Shown here piece by piece: positions 52,638 through 61,223 of a DNA stretch of 64,000 nucleotides. Under the pieces are notes generated by a model. The model worked only from the letters and a program-made list of their open reading frames with translations, made no database searches and was not told where the DNA came from. The DNA comes from Algiphilus sp. (GTDB lineage: Bacteria > Pseudomonadota > Gammaproteobacteria > Nevskiales > Nevskiaceae). The stretch spans positions 1 through 64,000 of the forward strand of contig NZ_JAGLEJ010000005.1 of assembly GCF_023145115.1 (NCBI RefSeq), read 5' to 3'. Positions within the stretch are counted from its first letter, which is position 1, and every line of letters starts with the position of its first letter. The position numbers and the translations under genes were made by a program.

Positions 52638-53531
52638 TCACCGGTCCGCCGGCGCACGCAGCGCCGGCCATTCGAGGAAGGCATCGGCGACCGCGTCGGG
52701 TGCCTCGATCTGCGGATAGTGGCCGATGCCGTCGAGGGCCACGACATCGGGGCGCGGCACCAGCGTGCGGTAGCGCTCGACCATGTGGGCGCCCGACACC
52801 GGATCGACCAGACCATTGATCAGCCGCAGCGGCACCGGACTGCGCACCAGTGCGTCCACCCAGCGCGCCCGCCACTGGCGGCGCTCGGCCATGTAGTGGA
52901 TCAGCCGCGCCATCGCGACGGTGCCGCGATCGCGCGCGAGCAGCGCCCAGAAATCGGCCAGCTCGGCGTCGGAGGGCTGGGTGTCGGTGCCGAAGATGGC
53001 GCGGAAGCTGCGCTCGAAACTGCTCCGGCGCATGGCACGCGCGAGCAGCGGCCCCAGCGGCGAGGCCAGCATCCGCTGCACCGGTCGTGGCCGATGAGTC
53101 TCGGGGAAGAGGCCGCCGTTGAGCAGCGCCACGGCCTGCGGCCGTACGCGCGCGCTGCCGTCGAGGGTCCGCGCCAGCCACTCCTGTGCCACCGTGTCGC
53201 CGTAGTCGTGCGCCAGCAGGACGGCCTCCGAGATGCCGAGATGCGCCGCCAGCTGCTCGTGCAGGTCGCACTGCTCGGCAATGCGATAGCGATGACCGCG
53301 CGGTTTCGCCGAGTAGCCGAAGCCGAGCATGTCGGGTGCCACGACGATGTCGAAGGCGGCGCAGAGACGATCCCAGACGCGATGCCAGTCCCACGACGCC
53401 GTGGGAAAGCCGTGGATGCACACCAGCGCGCGCGGCGTCGCCACTTCGCGCCGGGCGTGACGGTAGAACACCCGGTGGCCACCGAAATCGAAGTTGTCGC
53501 CGCCGGCACGCCATGCCGCCAGGCCGCTCAT
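52638..53531 (-). CDS. Alpha/beta hydrolase, MEST/epoxide-hydrolase-like
   Basis: This 297-residue protein has the oxyanion segment VCIHGFPTASWDWHRVWD, then PDMLGFGYSAKP, and the nucleophile elbow LLAHDYGDTVAQE with Asp109 in the nucleophile position. Asp rather than Ser points to the epoxide hydrolase / haloalkane dehalogenase branch. HDYGD matches the pattern of the animal MEST/PEG1 proteins. A cap domain covers about 130-220, and LNGLVDPVSG-like and DGIGHYPQIEAPD segments give the acid and His. GAGGAG precedes ATG 53531. The substrate is unknown. Confidence 0.85.
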   Translation of the reverse strand: MSGLAAWRAGGDNFDFGGHRVFYRHARREVATPRALVCIHGFPTASWDWHRVWDRLCAAFDIVVAPDMLGFGYSAKPRGHRYRIAEQCDLHEQLAAHLGISEAVLLAHDYGDTVAQEWLARTLDGSARVRPQAVALLNGGLFPETHRPRPVQRMLASPLGPLLARAMRRSSFERSFRAIFGTDTQPSDAELADFWALLARDRGTVAMARLIHYMAERRQWRARWVDALVRSPVPLRLINGLVDPVSGAHMVERYRTLVPRPDVVALDGIGHYPQIEAPDAVADAFLEWPALRAPADR

Positions 53532-53641
53532 CGGGGTCTCCTCGCAATACGGCGCATGCACGCGCGCCTGTTCCCGCAATGTACGCAAGCGGGCGCCGCC
53601 CTGCATCGCCGTGCGGGGGTGCGTCCCGCTGCTGTCTCTGC

Positions 53642-54202
53642 CTACCAGAGCAGCGTGGCCACTCCGAGGAGGGCGAACAGCGCGGCGCTGGCCGCCCGGA
53701 CCACGGCGAACGGAATCCGCGGCGCATAGCGGTCGCCGAGCCAGACGACCGGCACGTTGGCGATCAGCATGCCCAGCGTGCTGCCTGCGACAACGGCGAC
53801 CGCCGCGGTATCGAAGCGCGCCGCCAGCCCGGCGGTGGCGATCTGGGTCTTGTCCCCCATCTCGGCAATGAAGAACAGGATGAGCGTGGCCGCGAAGGCG
53901 CCGCGCTGGCTGGCGCGCGGCATCTCGTCATCGTCGAGCCGGTCGGGCACCAGCATCCACGCCGCCATGGCGATGAAGGACAGGCCCACGACCCACTGCA
54001 GGACGCCCTCCGGCAGCTCGTGCGCGATGAACAGGCCCGCCGCACCGGCCAGGGCGTGATTGGCGACGGTCGCCACCAGGATGCCGGCGCAGATCGCCGG
54101 TGCTCGGCGATAGCGCGCGGCCAGCGCCAGCGCCAGCAACTGGGTCTTGTCGCCGATCTCGGCGATCGCCACCAGCGCGGTGGAAACGGCGAATGCGTCC
54201 AT
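53642..54202 (-). CDS. TMEM165/GDT1 (UPF0016) cation exporter
   Basis: This 186-residue inner-membrane protein has six helices and two copies of the defining motif, AEIGDKTQLLAL (about 14-25) and AEMGDKTQIATA (about 113-124). Relatives export manganese or calcium. Each half carries three helices, an internal duplication typical of the family. No yybP-ykoY-type riboswitch could be recognised in the 102 bases before the start. It follows prpC on the same strand but may be independently expressed. Confidence 0.92.
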   Translation of the reverse strand: MDAFAVSTALVAIAEIGDKTQLLALALAARYRRAPAICAGILVATVANHALAGAAGLFIAHELPEGVLQWVVGLSFIAMAAWMLVPDRLDDDEMPRASQRGAFAATLILFFIAEMGDKTQIATAGLAARFDTAAVAVVAGSTLGMLIANVPVVWLGDRYAPRIPFAVVRAASAALFALLGVATLLW

Positions 54203-54260
54203 GGCGGCACCCCTCGGGCCGCATGCGCGGCTCGCGCGCGTCGATACCGCGGACGAGCCG

Positions 54261-54294
54261 GGCGGGCCGGACCGCGTACCAGGCCCGGCCCGCC
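54261..54294 (-). terminator. GC hairpin after prpC
   Basis: A ten-base stem GGCGGGCCGG / CCGGCCCGCC with a 14-base loop starts 11 bases past the prpC stop. No T tract follows. Confidence 0.45.
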
Positions 54295-54304
54295 GAAGTC
54301 GCGA

Positions 54305-55465
54305 CTAGCTGCGCTTGTCGATGGGCAGGAAGGTCTGGTCCTCGGGGCCGGTGTAGTTGGCCGAGGGACGGATGATCTTGCCGTCGAGGCGCTGCTCGAT
54401 GATGTGGGCGCTCCAGCCGGCGGTGCGCGCGATGACGAACAGCGGCGTGAACATGGCGGTGGGCACCCCCATCATGTAGTAGCTCACGGCGCTGAACCAG
54501 TCGAGGTTCGGGAACATCTTCTTGACTTCCCACATCACCGACTCGAGGCGCTCGGCAATGCTGAACATCTTCATGTTGCCCTGCTCCTCGGAGAGCTTGC
54601 GCGCGACTTCCTTGATCACCTTGTTGCGGGGATCGGAGACGGTGTAGACCGGGTGCCCGAAGCCGATGACGACTTCCTTGTTCTCGACCCGCTTGCGGAT
54701 GTCGGCCTCGGCTTCGTCCGGTCCGTCGTAGCGCTGCTGGATGTCGAAGGCGACCTCGTTGGCGCCGCCGTGCTTGGGTCCACGCAGCGCCGCGATGCCG
54801 CCGCAGATGGCGCCGTACATGTCGGCGCCGGTGCCGGTGATGACGCGCGAGGTGAAGGTCGACGCGTTGAACTCGTGCTCGGCGTAGAGGATGAGGCTGG
54901 TGTGCATGGCGCGCTCCCAGCTCTCGCTCGGCGGCTCGCCGTGCAGCAGGTGCAGGAAGTGGCCACCGATGGAGTCGTCATCGGTCTCGGTATCGATGCG
55001 CTTGCTGTTGTGGCTGAAGTGATACCAGTACAGCAGCATCGAGCCGAGGCTGGCGAGCAGGCGATCGGCGAGATCGCGTGCGCCGGCGGTATTGTGGTCG
55101 TCCTTCTCGGGCAGCGCGCAGCCCAGCGCCGAGACACCGGTGCGCATGACGTCCATGGGATGCGACGACGCCGGCAGCGCCTCGAGCGCATCGGTGACCG
55201 CCACCGGCAGGCCACGCAGACGCTTCAGCTTGGCCTTGTAGGCCGCGAGCTCGGCGCGGGTCGGCAGCTTGGTATGCACCAGCAGGTAGGCGATCTCCTC
55301 GAAGTCGCAGGTCTCGGCGAGATCGAGGATGTCGTAGCCGCGATAGTGCAGGTCGTTGCCACTGCGACCGACCGTGCACAGCGCGGTGTTGCCGGCGGCC
55401 ACGCCCGACAGGGCGACCGACTTCTTGGGCTTGAAGCCGCTCTTGTTGGTGGCGTCGTCACTCAT
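54305..55465 (-). CDS. prpC: 2-methylcitrate synthase
   Basis: PrpC condenses propionyl-CoA with oxaloacetate. The 386-residue protein is of the short, allosterically simple citrate synthase type. It shows YRGYDILDLA, LPASSHPMDVMRTGVSALG, FNASTFTSRVITGTGADMYG, GPKHGGANEVAF, FGHPVYTVSDPR and the end RPSANYTGPEDQ. Placement directly behind prpB supports 2-methylcitrate rather than plain citrate synthase. Confidence 0.94.
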   Translation of the reverse strand: MSDDATNKSGFKPKKSVALSGVAAGNTALCTVGRSGNDLHYRGYDILDLAETCDFEEIAYLLVHTKLPTRAELAAYKAKLKRLRGLPVAVTDALEALPASSHPMDVMRTGVSALGCALPEKDDHNTAGARDLADRLLASLGSMLLYWYHFSHNSKRIDTETDDDSIGGHFLHLLHGEPPSESWERAMHTSLILYAEHEFNASTFTSRVITGTGADMYGAICGGIAALRGPKHGGANEVAFDIQQRYDGPDEAEADIRKRVENKEVVIGFGHPVYTVSDPRNKVIKEVARKLSEEQGNMKMFSIAERLESVMWEVKKMFPNLDWFSAVSYYMMGVPTAMFTPLFVIARTAGWSAHIIEQRLDGKIIRPSANYTGPEDQTFLPIDKRS

Positions 55466-55522
55466 GCGTTTGTCTCCCTGGATGCGATTTCGGGAAAGGG
55501 GTTGCGGACAGCGGCCGGCGGC

Positions 55523-56404
55523 TCACTGCTTCTTGGAGAACAGAGCGTCGAGCTTCTGCTCGTAGTCGTGATAGCCGATGGCCTCGTAGAGCTCGGAGCG
55601 AGTTTGCATGGTATCGACCACGTTCTTCTGCGTGCCGTCGCGGCGCACCGCCTCGTAGACCGCCTGCGCGGCCTTGTTCATGGCACGGAACGCGGACAGC
55701 GGGTAGAGCACCAGGCTGACGTCGGCGCCGGCGAGCTCGTCGACGGTGAACAGCGGCGTGCTGCCGAACTCGGTGATGTTGGCCAGCACCGGCACGCCGA
55801 CCGCGCCGGCGAAGCGCTTGTACATGTCCAGTTCGGTCATCGCCTCGGGGAAGATCATGTCCGCGCCGGCCTCGGCGCAGGCCGCCGCGCGATCGATGGC
55901 GGCGTCCAGCCCCTCGACGGCGAGCGCGTCGGTGCGCGCCATGATCACGAAGTCGGGATCGGTGCGCGCGTCGACGGCGGCCTTGACGCGATCCACCATC
56001 TCCTGCTTGGAGACGATCTCCTTGTTCGGCCGGTGTCCGCAGCGCTTGGCGCCGACCTGATCCTCGATGTGCATGGCGGCGGCGCCGGCCTTGATCATCG
56101 ACCTGGTGGTGCGGGCGACGTTGAAGAAGCTCGACCCGAAGCCGGTGTCGACGTCCACCAGCAGGGGCGTGTCGCAGACATCGGTGATGCGGCGGACGTC
56201 GACCAGCACATCCTCCAGCCCCGAGATGCCGAGGTCCGGGAGGCCCAGACTGCCGGCGGCGACACCGCCGCCGGAGAGGTAGATCGCGCGGAAGCCCGCG
56301 CGCTGGGCGAGCAGGGCGTGGTTGGCGTTGATCGCGCCGATGACCTGCAGCGGCGTCTCTTCGGCAAGTGCCGCGCGGAAGCGTGCGCCCGCGGAATCGC
56401 TCAT
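55523..56404 (-). CDS. prpB: 2-methylisocitrate lyase
   Basis: PrpB cleaves 2-methylisocitrate to pyruvate and succinate. The 293-residue protein of the isocitrate lyase/PEP mutase superfamily has VDVDTGFGSSFFNVART, IEDQVGAKRCGHRPNKE with the catalytic KRCGH (120-124), and IMARTDALAVEGLDAAI. It is upstream of prpC by 57 bases. No prpD, acnD, prpF or regulator prpR is in the window on this side, so the rest of the pathway must be elsewhere. Confidence 0.95.
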   Translation of the reverse strand: MSDSAGARFRAALAEETPLQVIGAINANHALLAQRAGFRAIYLSGGGVAAGSLGLPDLGISGLEDVLVDVRRITDVCDTPLLVDVDTGFGSSFFNVARTTRSMIKAGAAAMHIEDQVGAKRCGHRPNKEIVSKQEMVDRVKAAVDARTDPDFVIMARTDALAVEGLDAAIDRAAACAEAGADMIFPEAMTELDMYKRFAGAVGVPVLANITEFGSTPLFTVDELAGADVSLVLYPLSAFRAMNKAAQAVYEAVRRDGTQKNVVDTMQTRSELYEAIGYHDYEQKLDALFSKKQ

Positions 56405-56596
56405 GGTTCTTTCCTGTGCGTGTCCGGCGCGTGCCGCGCTGCGGCCGCCTGGACGGTGTGTGGAGCCGACGGAAGTTTAAAACAAAGCGTAACGACGAAC
56501 CGGGCGCTCCCAACCGCCCGGTCGGGTAGTCTGACCGCGCTGTCGATCCGCTAGCATCCGGGATCGCCATTCCCACTAGAACGAAGGAGACATTCC

Positions 56597-57535
56597 ATGG
56601 CGCTGCATCCCGAAGTCCGGCAGCTGCTCGATCAGCTGGCCGCCGCGCAAGCACCTGCCTTCAGCGACCTGCCACCGGATCAGGGGCGCGCGGCCTTCGC
56701 GCAGCTGATGGGGCTCATCCCGCCGACCGACGCAGCCATCGGGGGCACCCGCGAGCTCGCCATACCGACCGATGAGGGCACCATCGGCGCCCGGCTCTAT
56801 CTGCCGGCCGATGCCGCGGCGCCGCCACCGGTGCTGGTCTTCTTCCACGGCGGCGGCTTCGTGATCGGCGATGTGTCCACCTACGACCACCTCTGCCGGG
56901 CGCTGTGCGCCGGCGCGCAATGCGCGGTGGTCTCGGTGGACTACCGGCTGGCGCCCGAGCATCCCTTCCCAGCGGCCCCGGACGATGCGCTCGCGGCAGT
57001 GCGCTGGGTGGCGCGCAACGCCACCGATCTCGGTATCGATGCCGGGCGCATGGCGGTGGGCGGCGACAGCGCCGGCGGCAACCTGGCGGCCGGTACCGCC
57101 ATCCGTCTGCGCGACGAGGGCGGCCCCGCGCTGCGCGCGCAGCTGCTGATCTATCCGGTGACCGATGCCGGGGACGAGACCCAGTCGATGATCGACAACG
57201 CCGAGGGCTACCTGCTCACGCGCGTCGACATGGAATGGTTCCTCGGCCACTACGTGCCGGAGGGCACCGATCTGGCCGATCCGCGGCTGTCGCCGCGACG
57301 GGCCGAGCGCCATGACGGCCTGCCGCCCGCGCGCGTCATCACGGCGGCCTTCGACCCGCTGTGCGATGACGGTCGCGCCTACGCCGACAAGCTGGAGAAA
57401 GCCGGCGTACCGGTGACGCGCAGCCACCACGACGACACCATCCACGGCTTCATCAGCTTCTACACGCTGTTCTCCGGCGCGCGCCGGGAAGTGGACGAGA
57501 GCTGCGCCTGGCTGCACGAGCAGCTGGCCGGCTGA
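56597..57535 (+). CDS. HSL/GDXG-family alpha/beta hydrolase (esterase/lipase)
   Basis: This 312-residue hydrolase of the hormone-sensitive lipase family has the oxyanion motif FFHGGGFVIGD (HGGG 84-87), VDYRLAPEHPFPAAPDD, and the nucleophile GGDSAGGNLAAG (Ser158). The Asp is near TAAFDPLCDDG and His in DDTIHGF. Typical substrates are short- to medium-chain esters. GAAGGAG lies before ATG 56597. It is divergent from prpB, and a terminator shared with the next gene lies after it. Confidence 0.93.
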   Translation: MALHPEVRQLLDQLAAAQAPAFSDLPPDQGRAAFAQLMGLIPPTDAAIGGTRELAIPTDEGTIGARLYLPADAAAPPPVLVFFHGGGFVIGDVSTYDHLCRALCAGAQCAVVSVDYRLAPEHPFPAAPDDALAAVRWVARNATDLGIDAGRMAVGGDSAGGNLAAGTAIRLRDEGGPALRAQLLIYPVTDAGDETQSMIDNAEGYLLTRVDMEWFLGHYVPEGTDLADPRLSPRRAERHDGLPPARVITAAFDPLCDDGRAYADKLEKAGVPVTRSHHDDTIHGFISFYTLFSGARREVDESCAWLHEQLAG

Positions 57536-57543
57536 TACCCACG

Positions 57544-57577
57544 AAAAAGGGGGCCACCGGCATGCCGGTGGCCCCCG
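57544..57577 (-). terminator. Rho-independent terminator after the beta-helix gene
   Basis: A perfect 13-base stem GGGGGCCACCGGC / GCCGGTGGCCCCC is followed on the minus strand by five T residues (A-run 57544-57548). It lies 29 bases beyond the stop at 57606. Confidence 0.93.
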
Positions 57578-57605
57578 TGGGTCCTGCTGCTACAGCGCGG
57601 ACCTG

Positions 57606-57836
57606 CTACTGCGAGACCACGATGCGCGGCCCTTCGACGGGTAGCGCGATCCCCTCGGCCGGCAGACCGCTGGAGGCGCCGGTGGCGTCCACCTGCTCCA
57701 CCGTGAAGCGGGCATCGACGATCACGTTGTCGTCGACCACGCCGCGCGGCGCACTGCCGTCACAGCCGGCGAGACCGATGCCGCCGATCACCAGCAACGC
57801 CGCCAGGGCGCCGCGGCGACGCGGCGCACCGATCAT
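57606..57836 (-). other. Embedded lipoprotein-like module within the beta-helix ORF
   Basis: Read alone from the internal ATG at 57836, the last 76 codons encode Arg-rich n-region RRR, a 15-residue hydrophobic core and LAG-Cys, the layout of a lipoprotein signal, plus a 51-residue acidic domain. It is in frame with the big ORF and no stop separates them. Either it is a real C-terminal domain of the large protein or a fused downstream gene. Confidence 0.4.
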
Positions 57837-60800
57837 GCCGATGGCGAGCAGCGGGAGCCCGGTGCCGCCGGCCAGCATGGCCAGCGCGGCACCGCCGCCG
57901 AGCGACGACGACGTGGTGCCGATGTCGACCGTGAGCAGGTAGTTCTCGGTCTGGCCCGGCGCGATCAGGCGATCGCTGGCGAAGTCGACGCTGAAGCTGC
58001 CCGCGGCGGCATCGAGGGAGATGCTCGCCTGGGCCGAGGACAGCGCCGACTCGCCCGAATCGACCATGCCGTTGCCGTTGGCGTCGATGTAGAGCTGCGG
58101 ATTGACCAGCGTCCCGGCGATGTCACCCATGCCGTCGAGCGAACCGCTGAAGCCGCCGACGGCGATGTTCTCGATCGCCGAGGCATCGTTGGCAACGCTG
58201 AAGGCTACTGCCTGCACGTCGGTATCGCCGGGAACCGCGTCGACCGTCTCGGCACTGTTGTTGCCGACCATGGCCTCGGTGCCGTCGACCAGCTCGTAGG
58301 CACCGATATCGCAGTCCGGGGACTTGCGGGTGACGCCGCGCTGGTCGATGCCGCCGACCTCGGCGCCCTGGCAGGTGGCGTCGTCGCCGGCGCCGGCGGC
58401 CGGGCTGCCCGCCATCAGCGCATGCGTCTGGGTCGGACCGCCGTTGGCCGCCAGATCGCTGATCCCGGCGTCGCTTCCGGTGACGTTGTTGCCGCCGTCG
58501 ATGGTGGCACCACCGGCATCGGCGATCAGCGTGTAGTCGGCGGCGATGGCGCCGCTGACATCATTGCCGCCGCCGCTCGCCGTGTTGCCGGCAAGCAGCG
58601 CGTTGACCGCGGTCACCACGCCGGTATCGGCATTCAGCACGCCACCGCCCATGCCGGTGGTGGCGGCGTTGTCGGCCACCGTCACGTTGAGCAGCGCGAG
58701 ATCGCCGAGCGGCTGGTTGAACAGTCCGCCGCCGCCGTTTCCGGTAGCGGAATTGCCCGAGATGGTGCTGTTGACCACCACCATGCTCGCCTCGGCGAAG
58801 TTCCACAGGCCGCCGCCCTCATTGGCCGCCGAGTTGCCGCTCGCGGTGACGCGATCGACCAGGATCTCGGCATTGGCGCCGGTGACGTGGAAGGCGCCGC
58901 CGTTGCCCGGGCTGGGGCCCGTGCTGTTGCCGCTGAAGGTCACCGAGGTGAGCGTGATGACACTGCTGCCGGCGCTGTTGTTGTCCTCGATGCCGCCGCC
59001 GGCGCGCATGGAGGTGTTGTCGCTGATGCTGCCGCCGGTCACCGAGAGCTCGGCGCCGGTGTTGAGGATGCCGCCGCCGCTGCCGGCGGCGCCGGTGGCG
59101 TCGTTGCCGGTGACGGTGGTGTCGGTCAGCGTCAGCGTGCCGGCCAGGTTGAACAGGCCGCCGCCGCCCTGATCGGCATCGGCGCCCGCCGCGCTGTTGT
59201 CGGCGATGGTGCTGTCGGCCACCGTCATCGTGCCGGCACCGTTCCACAGACCGCCGCCCTCGGCGGTGGCGCTGTTGTTCGACACCGTGACGTCCGAGAT
59301 GTCGGCATCGCCGGCACCGGTGATGTGCATGCCGCCGCCGTTGCCCGGCGCCGGACCGGTGCTGTTGCCGCTGAGCATCAGGCCGTCGGAGAGCGTGGTG
59401 GTGGTGTTGGCGGTGGCCTCGATGCCGCCGCCGGCCCGGCTCGAATCATTGTTCGAGATGGTGCCGCCGCTGACGATCAGCACGCCGCGGTCGGGCATGG
59501 CCGAGTCGGGTCCGAGGTTGAGGATGCCGCCGCCGCTGCCCGAGGCGCCCGCGGCGCTGTTGCCGGAGACGGTGACGTCGGTCAGCTCCATGCGGCCGGT
59601 GTTGTTGAACAGGCCGCCCCCGCCGTTGTCGGCATCGGCACCGTTGGCGACGTTGTCGGTGATGGTGGTGCCGCTCACCGTCATCAGGCCGGTGTTGTTC
59701 CACAGGCCGCCGCCTTCGCTGGCCGCGGTGTTGCCGTCGACAGTGCCGCCCGAGACCGAGGCGCTGGCGCCGCCCGAGAGATGCATGCCGCCGCCGTTGC
59801 CGGGGTTGGCGCCGGTGGTGTTGTCGGACAGCGTCACATCGGTGAGCGCGGTGTCGGTGAAGTCGGTTGCCTCGATGCCGCCGCCGGCGCGGTTCGAGGT
59901 GTTGCCGGAGATCGCGCCGCCGGTGACCGACAGCGTGCCGGTGCGCGTCTCGGATCCCTTGTTGAGGATGCCGCCACCGCTGCCGGAGGTGCCATCGGCG
60001 GTGTTGCCGCTGATGGTGGCACCGTCGACCTGCAGCGTGCCCTCGTTGTTGAAGATGCCGCCGCCGCCGTTGGCGGGCCCATCGCCGCTGGCGGTGTTGC
60101 CGGTGACCGTGGTGCTGTCGACGACCATCGTGCCGAAGCCGTTCCACAGGCCGCCGCCCTCGTTGGCCGCGCTGTTGCCGGTCACGCTGCCGCCGGTGAT
60201 GGTGGCGTCACCGGCACCGGTGATGTGCAGGCCGCCGCCGTTGCCGGGGGACGGGCCGGTGCTGTTGCCGTCGAGCGTGACGCCGTCGAGCGTGGTGGTC
60301 GATCCGGCACGCGCCTCGATGGCGCCACCGGCGCGCTGTGCGCTGTTGTTGTTGAACAGCGTTCCGGAGACGCTGAGCGTCGCGTTGTCGGCGTTGAAGA
60401 TGGCGCCGCCGCTGCCCGATCCGGTGGGCGCGGAATTGTCGCTGATGTCGCCGCCGGTGATGGTCAGCATGCCGGCATTGAAGATGGCGCCACCGCCCTG
60501 GTCGGCGTTGCCGCCATTGGCAACGCTGCCGTTGATGCCGACGCCGTCCAGTGCCACTTCGCTGCCCGCCGCGATGATCATCGCGCCGCCGCTGGTGGTG
60601 CTGAAGCCGCTGGTGATCGAGAGATCGGCGATGCTGACCGCCTGCATGCCGCCAGCGCCACCGGCCGCATCGATCGCGAACGCCTGGACGCCGTTGGCGT
60701 CGATGGTCACGGTCACGGGCGGCACGGTGCCGCTGCCGTCGATGCTGACATCGTCGCCGATCTGCAGCGGACCGAGTGCGGGATTCAGGACGATGGTCGG

Positions 60801-61061
60801 ATCGACGGAGAACAGCCCGGTATCGAAGACGATGCTGTCGCCGTCTGCGGAACCCGCCGGGGCGTCACCCACGGCGGCGTCGGTGCGCGCGGCGTCGATC
60901 GCCTCGCGAAGGCTGATGTCGCCGTCGTTGACGGTGTTGTCGTCCAGCGTGGTGACGGTGTATTCGGTCGCCAGCGCGTTGCCGGCGAACAGCATGGTGG
61001 CGGCTGCTCCGCCGCGCAGCAGCGCGCGGCCCGCCTTGATCGTTGTTGACTCGCGTTTCAT
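57606..61061 (-). CDS. Large parallel beta-helix surface protein with CSLREA-like start and lipoprotein-like tail
   Basis: This 1151-residue exported protein has a signal peptide (about 1-31), then a CSLREA-type segment (YTVTTLDDNTVNDGDISLREAI). A right-handed beta-helix with GGGI/LF/WN rungs covers about 150-900. From about 188 the rungs form a nested repeat: five rungs, about 144-152 residues, repeated four times (starts near 188, 332, 479 and 631) with a degenerate fifth. A C-terminal beta-sandwich-like region and a hydrophobic helix ending in an RRR cluster follow. That anchor overlaps a second one: Met1076 begins IGAPRRRGALAALL ending LAGC at Cys1100, a perfect lipoprotein signal, then about 50 residues. 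AAGGAGC precedes ATG 61061. Likely an adhesin or matrix protein (inference). Confidence 0.88.
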   Translation of the reverse strand: MKRESTTIKAGRALLRGGAAATMLFAGNALATEYTVTTLDDNTVNDGDISLREAIDAARTDAAVGDAPAGSADGDSIVFDTGLFSVDPTIVLNPALGPLQIGDDVSIDGSGTVPPVTVTIDANGVQAFAIDAAGGAGGMQAVSIADLSITSGFSTTSGGAMIIAAGSEVALDGVGINGSVANGGNADQGGGAIFNAGMLTITGGDISDNSAPTGSGSGGAIFNADNATLSVSGTLFNNNSAQRAGGAIEARAGSTTTLDGVTLDGNSTGPSPGNGGGLHITGAGDATITGGSVTGNSAANEGGGLWNGFGTMVVDSTTVTGNTASGDGPANGGGGIFNNEGTLQVDGATISGNTADGTSGSGGGILNKGSETRTGTLSVTGGAISGNTSNRAGGGIEATDFTDTALTDVTLSDNTTGANPGNGGGMHLSGGASASVSGGTVDGNTAASEGGGLWNNTGLMTVSGTTITDNVANGADADNGGGGLFNNTGRMELTDVTVSGNSAAGASGSGGGILNLGPDSAMPDRGVLIVSGGTISNNDSSRAGGGIEATANTTTTLSDGLMLSGNSTGPAPGNGGGMHITGAGDADISDVTVSNNSATAEGGGLWNGAGTMTVADSTIADNSAAGADADQGGGGLFNLAGTLTLTDTTVTGNDATGAAGSGGGILNTGAELSVTGGSISDNTSMRAGGGIEDNNSAGSSVITLTSVTFSGNSTGPSPGNGGAFHVTGANAEILVDRVTASGNSAANEGGGLWNFAEASMVVVNSTISGNSATGNGGGGLFNQPLGDLALLNVTVADNAATTGMGGGVLNADTGVVTAVNALLAGNTASGGGNDVSGAIAADYTLIADAGGATIDGGNNVTGSDAGISDLAANGGPTQTHALMAGSPAAGAGDDATCQGAEVGGIDQRGVTRKSPDCDIGAYELVDGTEAMVGNNSAETVDAVPGDTDVQAVAFSVANDASAIENIAVGGFSGSLDGMGDIAGTLVNPQLYIDANGNGMVDSGESALSSAQASISLDAAAGSFSVDFASDRLIAPGQTENYLLTVDIGTTSSSLGGGAALAMLAGGTGLPLLAIGMIGAPRRRGALAALLVIGGIGLAGCDGSAPRGVVDDNVIVDARFTVEQVDATGASSGLPAEGIALPVEGPRIVVSQ

Positions 61062-61223
61062 CCGGATGCTCCTTGGTTGCCCGTATGCGGAGTGACGAAG
61101 AAGGCACGGATGTCGGTGTTGACCCCCGAATTCGCTACCCCTTCACCCCTTCGCTACGAGCGGGACGCCGATCCGGATGCATCGGCTGCACGATCGCGAC
61201 GAGCGGTACGCCGCTGCCCGCGG

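Noticed and set aside
52638..53531. Calling the hydrolase a haloalkane dehalogenase
   Set aside because: The Asp nucleophile fits, but the halide-stabilising residues cannot be assigned and HDYGD is closer to MEST-type proteins.
54203..54304. Possible manganese (yybP-ykoY) riboswitch before the GDT1 gene
   Set aside because: The conserved bases of that element could not be matched; only the GC hairpin after prpC is clear.
58700..60600. Regular DNA repeats that might suggest a CRISPR or satellite array
   Set aside because: The periodicity is in protein coding units with diverged codons and no constant repeat/spacer sizes.
58422..61049. 875-codon frame antisense to the beta-helix gene
   Set aside because: It mirrors the repeats of the real gene in reverse and has no recognisable features.
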